DNA of 64,000 nucleotides, from contig JAGTYA010000024.1 in assembly GCA_024291935.2 (NCBI GenBank), positions 806,001 through 870,000 of the forward strand. Reading direction: 5' to 3'. The stretch is from Okapia johnstoni (lineage: Eukaryota; Chordata; Mammalia; Artiodactyla; Giraffidae). Position numbers and translations under genes: made by a program. How positions within the stretch are numbered: the first letter of the stretch is position 1; the number at the start of each line of letters is the position of its first letter. Positions 1 to 11,400 of the stretch are shown here, one piece after another. The notes under the pieces are model-generated. The model was not told where the DNA came from, ran no database searches, and was given only the letters and a program-made list of their open reading frames with translations.

Positions 1-137
1 CCATGGAATTCTCCAGGCAAGAATACTGAAGTGGGTAGCCATTCCCTTTTTTAGGGGAACTTCCTGACCCAGGGATCAGACCCGGGTCCCCTGCATTGCA
101 GGGAGATTCTTTACTTTCTGAGCCACCAGGGAAGGCC
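1..137 (-). mobile_element. Bov-tA type SINE, partial
   Basis: Reverse complement of the ruminant tRNA-derived SINE: TTCTCCAGGCAAGAATACTG ... GAGCCACCAGGGAAGGCC. It is cut by the window edge. Confidence 0.85.
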
Positions 138-299
138 CTTACATATGTCGTAAACCCAGAATACAATTGTTTATACTTTAAACAAATGATACTATAAGCA
201 TCATTTTTTAAGTTACCTTTTAAAGAATTTTTTAATAATGGAAAAATCTTTTAAATTTATCCACATCTGTATTTCCAGTGCTCTTTATTCTTTTCTGTA

Positions 300-1795
300 T
301 GCACAGATTCTCATCTTGAATCTCCAACACTTCCTATAATGCAGGACTGCTGGTGACAAAATCTGTCATCTTTTCTATGTCTTAAAAACTCATTTTACCT
401 TTATTTTTGGATAATATTTTTACTAGGTATAGATTTCTGCAATTACAGTTTAGTAACTTTAATGATATTCCTCTGCTGTCTTTTGACTTGCATCATTTTT
501 GTCAAGTCTTTCGTCAGTTTTTGATTCTTTATCCATAATGTTTTTCCCCCTCTGGTTGCTTTTAAGATTTTTTCTTCACTGAATTTAAGCAATTTATTGT
601 TTTCTCTGTTTCTTGTGCTTAGGATTTTTTTCTTTTTTTAACTTCTTGGCTCCATGGGATTATAGTTTTCATCAAATTGGGAAAATTTTCAGCCATTGTG
701 TGTTCACATGTTTTGTCTGTCCCTCCCCCTCCTTTGAGGGCTATAGCTTCACGTGTATTGGGTAGGCCAAAAAGTTCATTTGGGTGTTCCTGTAACTTCT
801 TACAGAAAAATCTGAACAAACTTTTGGCCAACCCAATGTTAGACTGCCTGCAGTCATCCTGTAGCTCACTAGTGTGCTTTTTTTCCTCCCTCTCTTTGTG
901 TTTCATTTTGGATAGCTTTTATTGCTCTGTCTTCGTATTTACTAACCGTTTCTTCCTCAATGTGTAATCTGCTATTAATCCCATCTAGTGTAATTTTTAT
1001 TTCAGAAATTGTAGTTTTTAAGTGTTTGATTTTGGTCTTTTTTTTTTTTTTAACACCTTCTGTATCTTTACTTAACATGCTCATGTTTTTCCTGAACATA
1101 CTGTCTGTAGTTCTAGTAACTTTTAATGTCCTTGTTTAATTTCTACCATTTGAGTCACTTTGCAGAGCTGTTACTATTGACTGTTTTTTCTCCCCATTAT
1201 TAGTTGTATTTTCTAGTTTTGATTCTTTGCAGACTGGCTTTTAAGTTTTGTTGGAGAGCAGAGTTTAGTCCCGGGCTAATTTTTTATAACAGCAGAGACA
1301 AAACCCTTGGGGAGCTCTGCTTAATGCCTGTGAACCTGAGGTTTTTCCATCACTTTGATGGGAGCCTTGCATGAGCTCCATGGCTCTGTCCCCTGGCCTT
1401 GGGTACTTTCCTCACAGGCATGTGTTTACCAGTGCTCAGCTGGAGAAGCAGGCAAGCCTTTTGCAGGTTTCTAATACTCTTCAGTGGAGCTCTCCTTTCC
1501 GGTCTCTGCCCTGAAAAAGGACCAAGGCTCCATGTCCTCCACAGATTCCCAGCTCTGTCTCCTCATGTGGAGCTTGTGCTCCCTGTGTTGTGGTCTAGCA
1601 GTGAGCTAGGGAAGTCATGAGGGTCACTTCATTTGTTTCCCTTCTCTCAGGGATTGCTCTCCTGTGCTGCGCGAAGTTCACTGTTTAAAATTAATTGTCT
1701 GATAGATTTTCTCCCTTTTTTTAATCTTTTTCATGGGGATAAGTAAATCTGACCCTTGTTTTGATCTTGGCCAGTAGTAGAAGCTTTTTAGCGAC
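300..1795 (-). mobile_element. Mammalian L1 5' region (antisense) in CAB39 intron
   Basis: The stretch reads as the complement of the 5' end of an old L1. Recognisable phrases include TCATTTGTTTCCCTTCTCTC, TTCATTTTGGATAGCTTT and the terminal ATCTTGGCCAGTAGTAGAAG, the inverse of the L1 5' terminus. It is decayed and non-coding, and interrupted by a mariner MITE at 757-838. The remainder to 2321 is intron with nothing recognised. Confidence 0.65.
757..838 (+). mobile_element. Mariner-derived MITE (about 80 bp palindrome)
   Basis: It begins ATTGGGTAGGCCAAAAAGTT and ends AACTTTTGGCCAACCCAAT, near-perfect terminal inverted repeats of the bovine mariner/Hsmar1-like family. It has no internal coding region. 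As RNA it would fold into a single long hairpin. Confidence 0.85.
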
Positions 1796-2321
1796 TTGTA
1801 ATATATTGCTGACGTTTTAACTTTGCATTCAGAGCCTCTTTCGGCTTCATTTCTTCTACCACTCCCTCTTGTGTTGCTCCCTCCACACCTGTTCTCTGCC
1901 TGCCCCTCATCTCCAGTTCATGTCATTCCTTCCCCTCAGACTGCTTCTCCCCAGCCGGTCCTTGCTTGTCAGTGTCTCTCCATTCTCAGGGTCAGCTCAG
2001 CTGCCTCTTCCACGTGGTTTCCCTCCCATTTGAGCAGAACTGAACCCATTCTCCCTGTTCTCTTTCTACTCTAACAGCCTTGTTTTCAGTGTTGAGGTTT
2101 ACAGGTTGTGAAGCTGCTGGCCTTCCCTGTTGAGCACACACGTCAGTCCCCGCATGTGCACACATGTGCAGCATTTTACTGACGAGGGCAGGGATGGGGC
2201 CTGTCCACCTTTGTGTCCCTTCTGTGGGTATGTAATACATAGAGAAGGTATTGAGCAAATGTAGATGTGTTATTTATGTTTATTAAAATGAGCTATTCTT
2301 CTCCTCTTCCCCCAAAATCAG

Positions 2322-2486
2322 GCTACAGAAGAAGTTTCCAAGAATCTGGTTGCCATGAAAGAAATTCTGTATGGCACAAACGAGAAGGAGCCGCAGACAG
2401 AGGCGGTGGCACAGCTCGCTCAAGAACTGTATAACAGTGGGCTCCTCAGCACCCTGGTAGCTGATTTGCAGCTCATTGACTTTGAG
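2322..2486 (+). CDS. CAB39: CAB39 exon encoding residues 39-93
   Basis: The exon is 165 nt, phase 0 at both ends, flanked by ...AAAATCAG and GTAAGA. It translates to 55 residues from [15 protein letters not shown] to LQLIDFE, matching the first complete helical repeats of MO25alpha. It is the first CAB39 exon in the window; the start codon exon is 5' of it. I chose the start by the acceptor AG at 2320-2321 and by the known protein sequence. Confidence 0.96.
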
Positions 2487-5400
2487 GTAAGAAATCAGTT
2501 TTTTATTTTTCAAAAACACTAACTATTCACAGTCCTTTTCCTATGCTCTCTCCTCTGAAATGTTTTAAGGTTCTTGTTGAGCTCTTGGTTCGGGGGTACT
2601 GACCGGTAAGCATGCCCCGGCTGCCTGCCTAATGCAGGGCTAGGTCAGGAACTCAAGCGTATCTCAGACTTAGGCCATGCCTTTCCCCCTTCTTTGACAA
2701 CATCGTATATGAAGTTTTTAAGGTATTTGTTATACCCTTTCATTCAGGTATATTTATTAAATAGCTGCTGTTTTACATAATTCACTGGTCCTTGGCTCTC
2801 AAAGAATAAGTAATCTAAAGAAGACCATAGAATGTTAGAGTTTTTGAGGTAGATAAGAACTTGCATGCGTGCACTCGGGTATGCCCCAGACAGCACAGCT
2901 TGCTTTTCTGCTGCAGGCCTGCTGCACTCGTTTGCATTTCCTGCTCATCCCTGGTCAGCACTTGATATTGTTGCCTAAGTTTATACAGCCAAATCAGGCC
3001 ATGCTAGATATTTAGTGTATTTATTAGTGAGAAGAATGGCCCTTGATAACAGTCTTGAGTAAACTCGTCCGAGAAGCTTATAGTGAAGGGCTCTGGCATG
3101 GTCATGAGCAGTCCCCTCTTTGATGTTCTCTTATGGGTGTGCTTTGTTTAAACCCCAATATTTATCATCCTGAGGGGTTGGATGTCTGTGCCAGTTCAGT
3201 TCAGTCACTCAGTCGTGTCCAACTCTTTGTGACCCCGTGAACTGCAGGACACCAGGCCTCCCTGTCCATCATCAACTCCCGGAGTTTACTCAAACTCACG
3301 TCCATGATGCCATCCAACCATCTTGTCCTCTGTCGTCGCATTCTCCTCCCGCCTTCAGTCTTTCCCAGCATCAGGGTCTTTTCAAATGAGTCAGTTCTTC
3401 ACATCAGGTGGCCAAAGTATTGGAGTTTCAGCTTCAACATCAGTCCTTCCAGCGAACACCAAGGACTGATCTCCTTTAGGATGGACTGGTTGGATCTCCT
3501 TGCAGTCCAAGGGGCTCTCAAGAGTCTCCTCCAACACCACAGTTCAAAAGCATCAGTTCTTCGGCGCTCAGCTTTCTTTATAGTCCAACTCGCACATCTG
3601 TACATGACTACTGGAAAAACCATAGCTTTGACTAGATGGACCTTTGTCTTTTTAGGTACTTGAAAAACCAGGAGAGAAAATGACAAGACATCTGTAGCCA
3701 GGTTCAGGCTTCCCAGGTGGCACTAGTGGTAAAGAACCTATCTGCCAGTTTAGGAGACAGAAGAGGCGTGGGTTTGATCCCTGCATCAGAAAGATCCCCT
3801 GGAGGAGGGCATGGCAACCTACTCCAGTATTCTTGCCTGGAGAATCCCATGGACAGAGGAGCCTGGTGGGCTACAGTCCATAGGGTTGCAAAGAGTGAGA
3901 CTCGACTAAAGTGACTTAGCATGCACACATAGCCACGTTCAGTTTTGGAGAAGGTTGAAGAAAGTGTGGTTCATAGTACATTGAATGTACTATCAGTAGA
4001 TAATTAAAAGGTAACAATTTATTTCTATCTTTTAGAACAGACAGAGGAACTTCCCTGGTGGTTCAGTGGTTAAGGCTTTGCCTTCCAATGTAGGGGCTGT
4101 GGGTTCGATCCCTGGTTAGGGAGCTAAGATCTCTCACATGCCTAGCGGCCAAAAAACCAAAACACAAAACAGAAGCAATAATGTAACAAACCCAAAGTTT
4201 CTTTAATGGACCACATCAGAAAACCCTTTACCAAAAAGAAAAGAATAGAGCTATGATGTTTTCATTTATGTAGCTGATTTCATATATTTTTCATAGAGTG
4301 TCAGATTCCAGCAACGATTTTTATTTCCACTGCCAAGGTGGGGATGCATTGAGACCATCCAGTTCCTCCTCCTTTGTCTGCCCATCCTACTCCCCAGCCG
4401 GGACCCTGATCTTAATATTCTTTTGGGACTTTAGAGACATAAATTTTAAAGAAATGTGTGCCCTTGAGACTGGTTTTCAAGATTGCCGTTACTCCCCTTA
4501 ACCTAGTACAGGCCCCAGGGTGCTCGGTGCTGGAAAGCTTTCATGTTGTCCTCACTCCCCTGCAGACTTGTCAGCCTTGTAACAAGTGGCCTTTCTGAAA
4601 CTCACTTCTTCATTTGTTATTTCCTTGTGCAACTTTCTGATCAAGACAGTTTTACTATATGAAGTTAACAACCACCTATTTTGTTTAGCAAAGTACAGTG
4701 GTGGAACTCTGATCTCTGAACTATTGAGTCATATGATACTTAGTACCTTAACTGTTAATCTACATAAAATTTTTCCCAAGTAGACCTTGTTTAATAGGAG
4801 GAGATGGGGAATTCCCTGGTGGTCCAGTAGTTAGGACTCTGCACTTTCACTACAAAGGGCCCAGGTTCAATCCCTGGTCAGGGAGGTTAAGATCCTGTAA
4901 ACCACAAGCTGTGCTGCCCCTCGCCCCCCCAAAAAAATAGGAGGATATGTCTACATGCCATTAAAGCTCAACTTCTTACAGAATTCTTTCATTTTTATTA
5001 TAATAGCAGAATACAATTTCTCCTCCTTCCATCACTGTTAGAAGGAAGCTGCATGTATTGTTTACAATACGAGCATCCTATTTGAAGCTGCTTGCTCCCT
5101 TTGGATGGGAATCAGATCCCTGAACAATGTAAGCATATAGCAAGGTTTTGTTTTTCATACTTGAGTCAGCATCATTCTGAGAATTAGAAATCACTGAAAT
5201 TATGTGTAGTTGAGATTTCACTTTGTCAGCACATTACTCATGTCAAAAATATTTCACTACTAGAACTTGGAATTATAAAGGAAAAAATAAAATTCAATGT
5301 CTATGAATGTTTTAAAGTCAGATACTCAGTCATAATTATAAATACGCAGACCCATGATTTGAGTTTATTTGGGAGGGTGGATATGCTTTGGATACTTGAT

Positions 5401-8400
5401 CAGTACATTGATTTGAGTTTATCTGGGAATGTGGATGGTCATTGGGTATTTAGTCAGTACCTTGATTTGAGTTTTGTTTGGGAGCGTGGAGGGCATTGGG
5501 TGTTTAGTCAGTACCTTGATTTGAGTTTATCTGGGAGGGTGGATGGGCATTGGGTGTTTAGTCAGTACCTTGACTTGAGTTTATCTGGGAGCATGGATGG
5601 GAGTTGGGTATTTAGTCGGTACCTTGATTTGAGTTTATATGAGAGTGTGGACGAGCATTGGGTGTTTAGTCAGTACCTTGATTTGAGTTTGTCTGGGAGC
5701 ATGGACAGGTGTTGGGTATTTAGTCAGTACCTTGATTTGAGTTTATCTGGGAGTGTGGACAGGCATTGGGTGTTTAGTCAGTACCTTGATTTGCGTTTAT
5801 CTGGGAGTGTGGACGGGCATTGGGTATTTAGTCAGGCGTTTTGTTATTTTTGTCTCCCTAATAGGGCAAGAAAGACGTGGCTCAAATTTTCAACAATATT
5901 CTCAGAAGACAAATTGGTACAAGAACTCCTACTGTTGAATACATCTGCACCCAGCAGAATATTTTGTTCATGTTGTTGAAAGGGTATGTATAATGTAATA
6001 AAATTGATATTTTTGACTTGAAAAATAAAAAGGGAAAGATGATTGTGGGCAAAAGCAGGATGGTGATTGTGGGAAAGCATTTTCTCTGTAGTTCCATCAA
6101 CTCCTTTTCCGGTAGTTCTCGATTACATTTCCCCCCTTAAAATTCAACCTGTGAGCTAAACAGAATTTGAAGATGCCCAGGGGATTTTAAAGTTAGTGAA
6201 TTATGAGCCTTAAAATCTCAAATAAGTCCTCTGTGGTCTTGTTTCTGTTCTCTCAGATGTAAAAACCTTAATTGTATGAAATATCAGCTAAATAAATCAT
6301 ATATTTAAAGACCTCTTCTTTAGACGTACACACATGCTGTATGTCAGTAAAGGCTGCCCAGTAAATGGAGCATGGATGCTGTAGCACTTAGCCTTGTTCA
6401 GTCAGCAACAACAAAGTACATGTTTATGATGTACTTCCCTCTGCTTTCCACCTGTTTGTGTCCACCCACTAACCCACTTTGTTTGGTAATCCACAATGCA
6501 TCTTCCTGGCATTACTGCTGAACTGAGTAGTCATTTATCTTTGGACAGATGTCAGTTTCCAAAAATAAAAAAACAAGCCTTAAAATTAAAACATTTTTTA
6601 AAAAAATTCTCTTCTCCCTCATCACTGATTGGCAAGGTGGCCTCTTGTTGTTTCACACCAGGGTTGTTTGTCAGCTCTGGGTACGTGTGCATTGGCAGCG
6701 TTCTGTTAAATTGGTGGGCAAGCGTTTTATTGGCATGACTGTTGGCGTGAATCAGCTTGCTCTCCTACCTCAGCCCTATAGCTTGCCTCACTCTGATTCA
6801 TATCTCTGTGGTTTAACACTTCCTCCAAGTTCAGACTTGTTTAGACAGAGCATGCGTCAGTGCCTGTGTTGGATGCCAGCATTCCATTTCCTTCTTTCTA
6901 GTTCTAACCACCTATGTTGCTTCTTCAAATGTTGCTGTATGGAATTTTTGGCATCCAGTATTTTGTTGTATCAATCCACAGCTGCCTGTATGAACATGTA
7001 GTGAGTAGTCTGAAATTTTGGTGTTCTTGGAGCAGCTTCCGGATGCCTTTGTGTATTTTTAAAGCTAATACTCCTTTTTCCATAGAAAGCAGTGGTTATT
7101 AAAATCTGTGAATTAGTTAGCTCTGCCTGTGTTTACTGTCTAGTGGCCAGGGGTATGATAGGAACATTGCTGAATGTCATGTAAGACTTTTGAGGCACTA
7201 TTTAAAGAAAGATTTAAAGCTCTCAACTGAATTGGCCAGAGCAGAAACCTCAGCTTAGGGAAGTGAGGAGAAGCAGCATGGAGAAGCCACTGATGTTGGG
7301 ACCCTACTCCACCCCTTTTAGTTTTTATTGTGGAAAATATACATAAAACTGGGGAATAATACAGCAAGCCCTTTCCTAGCCATGACCAAGCTTCAGCAAT
7401 TATTAACATTTTGTTGGTAATTAACAAATTATTAACATTCCTGTTTCATCTATTTCTTGCCTCCTGTTTTTCCTCCTCACATACAACATCACTTCTGTAT
7501 CATAATCATAATATCACATAAAAACCTAAGCATAATATAATACCCAGTCAGTGTTCAGATTTCCTTGATTTCCACCAAAAATGTCGCTTTTCAGGTTGTT
7601 TGAATCAGTCTTCAAGCATAGTCCGCAAACTGAATTTGGTTGATATGACTCTTAACTTGCTTTTAATCTATAATGTTTCCTGCCCTCTTCTTTTAATACT
7701 ATTATTTGTTGAAGCAACTGGGTCATTTGTTTTGTAGAAGAATCTCATGTTTGGTATTTGCATGCTGTGGTTTCACACATAACCATGTTCCTCTATCCTC
7801 TGTTCTTTTTCATTTGGTTAGATTGAGCCTCAGTGGAGGGGTGGGAACAAGAATTCTTCATGGATGGGACTGTGTGCTTCTGTTGGGCAGTGCTGGTTGT
7901 CCTTCTTCTGGTGATGTTAGATTGATCAATGGATGCAGATGATGTCAGCCTGTCCATTATGAAGTTCTCTATCAACCCTGAACCTAACAGTTTTACTATC
8001 CATTTAGGATCATTCAGTTCAGTTCAGTTGCTCAGTCGTGTCCGACTCCTTGCGACCCCATGAACCGCAGCACGCCAGGCCTCCCTGTCCATCACCAACT
8101 CCTGGAGTTTACCCAAACTCACGTCCATTGAGTCGGTGATGCCATCCAACCATCCCATCCTCTGTCGTTCCCTTCTCCTCTTGCCTTCAATCTTTCCCAG
8201 CATCCGGGTCTTTTCAAATCAGTCAGCTCTTCGCATCAGGTGGCCAAAGGATTGGAGTTTCAGCTTCAACATCAGTCCTTCCAGTGAACACCAAGGACTG
8301 ATCTCCTTTAGGATGGACTGGTTGGATCTCCTTGCAGTCCAAGGGACTCTCAAGAGTCTTCTGCAACACCACAGTTCAAAAGCATCAATTCTTTGGCACT

Positions 8401-11400
8401 CAGCCTTCTTTATAGTCCAACTCTCACATCCATACATGACCACTGGAAAAACCATAGCCTTGACTAGACAGACCTTTGTTGACAAAGTAATGTCTCTGCT
8501 TTTTAATATGCTGTCTAGGTTGGTCATAAGTTTCCTTCCAAGGAGTAAGCATCTTTTAATTTCATGGCTGCAGTCACCATCTGCAGTGATTTTGGAGCCC
8601 AGAAAAATAAAGTCTGACACTGTTTCCACTGTTTCCCCATCTATTTCCCATGAAGTGATGGGACCAGATGCCATGATCTTAGTTTTCTGAATGTTGAGCT
8701 TTAACCCAACTTTTTCACTCTCCTCTTTCACTTTCATCAAGAGGGTCTTTACTTCTTCACTTTCTGCCATAAGGGTGGTATCATCTGCATATCTGAGGTT
8801 ATTGATATTTCTTCCGGCAATGTTGATTCCAGCTTGTGCTTCCTCCAGCCCAGCGTTTCTCATGATGTACTCTGTTGTCTGGATTCAAAATGGTGATTTC
8901 CTAGTTCTCTTATTCCTTCTCCATATATCAAATGTTTCATGACTTCTGTAGGAAAGACAGAATACATGTTTGACTTTTTTCTACATTATCATTTTTTAGT
9001 ATAATCAGTTGATGCCCTATCCACTTCCTTAAGTGAGCAATGAGTATGTTATTGTTTTAAGCATCATTATGCATTTAAGCATCAAACCTGAAGTTGAATC
9101 AGATTTTAAAATAGGTTTGATGTGTCTCAAACCCTTTCGTCATTAAGACCACATTTTTATGTCCAGATTGCCCCATCTTGGGCTGTTGGGCACTTCTTCA
9201 AATTGGCTCCTGTGTCCTCTTGGCAAGATCCCCTTAGTCTTTGATAGCTTCCTTGCTGTCTGGCGTAAGACATCCAATGCTCATTTTGTATGGGTTTCTT
9301 CCTCAGACCTAGAAACAGGCATTTCTTCCAGGGCCCTGTGATTTTTCTGTTTTTCAGAAATTCCCTGGAGGTCCAGTGGTTAGGACTCAGCACTTACTGC
9401 TGAGGGCCCAGGTTCAGTCCCTGGTCAGAGAACTAAGATCCTGAAAACCATGCAGCACAGCCAAAAAGGAAAAAAAAAGAAAAAAATTTTTCTGCTCTTG
9501 TTGATTAATTAGTTCCCACTGTTTCAACACAATGTGATTATCCACTCAGGCTGCAAATATTCTGATATTAGACTTTTTGAGGAGTGACGCTGCCCGTATT
9601 AGTGTGCCTTTGGAAAAAACTGTGTTACTTGTGTTAGCCTGCATCTGGAGGCAGTCATTTTTTCATTGGTGGTTTAAATGTTAATGTGCTTTCCTGCCTA
9701 GTGCTAACAGGTTGTACAGCATAACTGTTTGCCTTGTACTCAGTGGTTTATGGTTTAATCATTTAAGGCCAGCTTGACAAACTGCCATCAAAACCTGCCC
9801 GACTTGTTGTACCAAATTGTCTTACCCTTGTCTTTCTAGTCTCCTGCCTGTTTCAGAGCAGCAGAGAGAAAACTGTGTGGTCAGCCATTTTGTGAGCAGA
9901 CATTTTAATCACCTCAGAGCCTGTCACCATTCTAGCTGCCATGCTGCCCATGAGACAGAGGCACGTGGTTTTGGTGGTGTTGAGGGTGTGTGAAGAACGT
10001 GTGTACAGTAGGAGGACAGTCCTACCAGATGACGCTCCTGGAGGGTTTCGGGGGATAAAATGTGTGTTTAGTCAGTAAGGCAAGACTTGATAACAGAGAT
10101 GGACTTAGGATTGAGGTTCCAGATAGTTTCAGATTTGCATAGGCAGAAAAAAGAGAGTAAGAACAGGGACAGGAATGAACCCAGTGACTGACAACAGTAA
10201 GGAGAGAATCGGAAGGTTTTATAGCATAGTGGGAGATGGTGTTGTACCAGAGGCGTTGCTGTGATGTGGGGAAGCCCAGATGTTTGTCTATTGAATTAGC
10301 AAGAAGAATCATTTTAAGCTAAAAGGCTACTGATACACTAGTGTGTCGGATAGATTTGTTAAGACAGAGTTTGAACAAAGATACTGGTTAGGGGCACTCA
10401 GGTGACCAGGCATGACTTCATGCAGCACTGGATACAAGAAAATGAAACTGAAATATTGCAGAGGAGCATTAGAAAGGAGTGATGACATTGAAGATGGGAA
10501 GATTGGGAGTAGACAAAGAGGGGAATGTTCAGAACTATGCTGTTCAATACCGTTCTTACTAACAGCATGTAATTATTTATTTTAAATTTAAATGACCTTT
10601 AAAATTCAGTCCCTCAGTCATAGTAGCCAAATGTCAAGTGCTCTGTAGATGGCAAAGATAGAGAACATTTCCATTATCAAAGAAAGTTCTGTAAGATCTG
10701 TTTTAGACCCGGATATCTGAAGCAAAATAGGGATGCTGTATTAGACATATCAAGTTTATGGAATTGTCCAAAAGCAACAGAAAATACCTTACTACAGTTC
10801 AGGGTGGATCTGGGATGGGGCAGTTTAGGAGCCATGGTGGGAACTGTGAGATCTTAGGGGTCAGAGCAATGGAAGAAAAACTTCAGCCAGGCAAGAAATA
10901 AGAACAGAGGAGGTAGAAAGGAGAACCGGAGGTCTTACTTTCATTTTTTAAAGAAAGAGATGCAAAAGGCTGTATTGTCCAGAAATTAAAAGCAGAATTT
11001 GTGTTAGAAGATCATTTGTTTTAGCCAAGAGGTCTTTGGATTCAATGGCAGGAAACTAACGGCGGCTGTAAGTGGGGAAGGAGAATTCAGCCTGAGTGTG
11101 CAAGTGTGAGAGGAAGTGGAATGACAGGGTGATGTGTGTGAGCAGATGGCAGACAGAGTCCAGTCCGAGAGGTTTGGTGCACATCAGAATGGAGAAGCCT
11201 GCTCTGTTGAGAGGAGAACGAGGTTCTCTTCCTGATCATGGGGAAGGAATAGGCGAGTGACCTTGAGATGGAGTAGAGGAAGTCTGTGTGGAGAGCTGAG
11301 AAGGGGTACATGGAGTCCCTGTGTCCACTGAGAGCCCTCAGGCCCCATGACAAGGCACTCGGTGACATCCTCAAGACCAGGCTTTCGACTCTAGCGTTTA

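Noticed and set aside
5359..5979. 206-codon open frame across the 54-bp array and the next exon
   Set aside because: It exists because the repeat unit is 3n and stop-free; it overlaps the CAB39 exon in another frame and no start or splice context links it to a transcript.
8219..8863. 214-codon minus-strand frame as a gene
   Set aside because: It is the C-terminal part of a 5'-truncated BovB RT.
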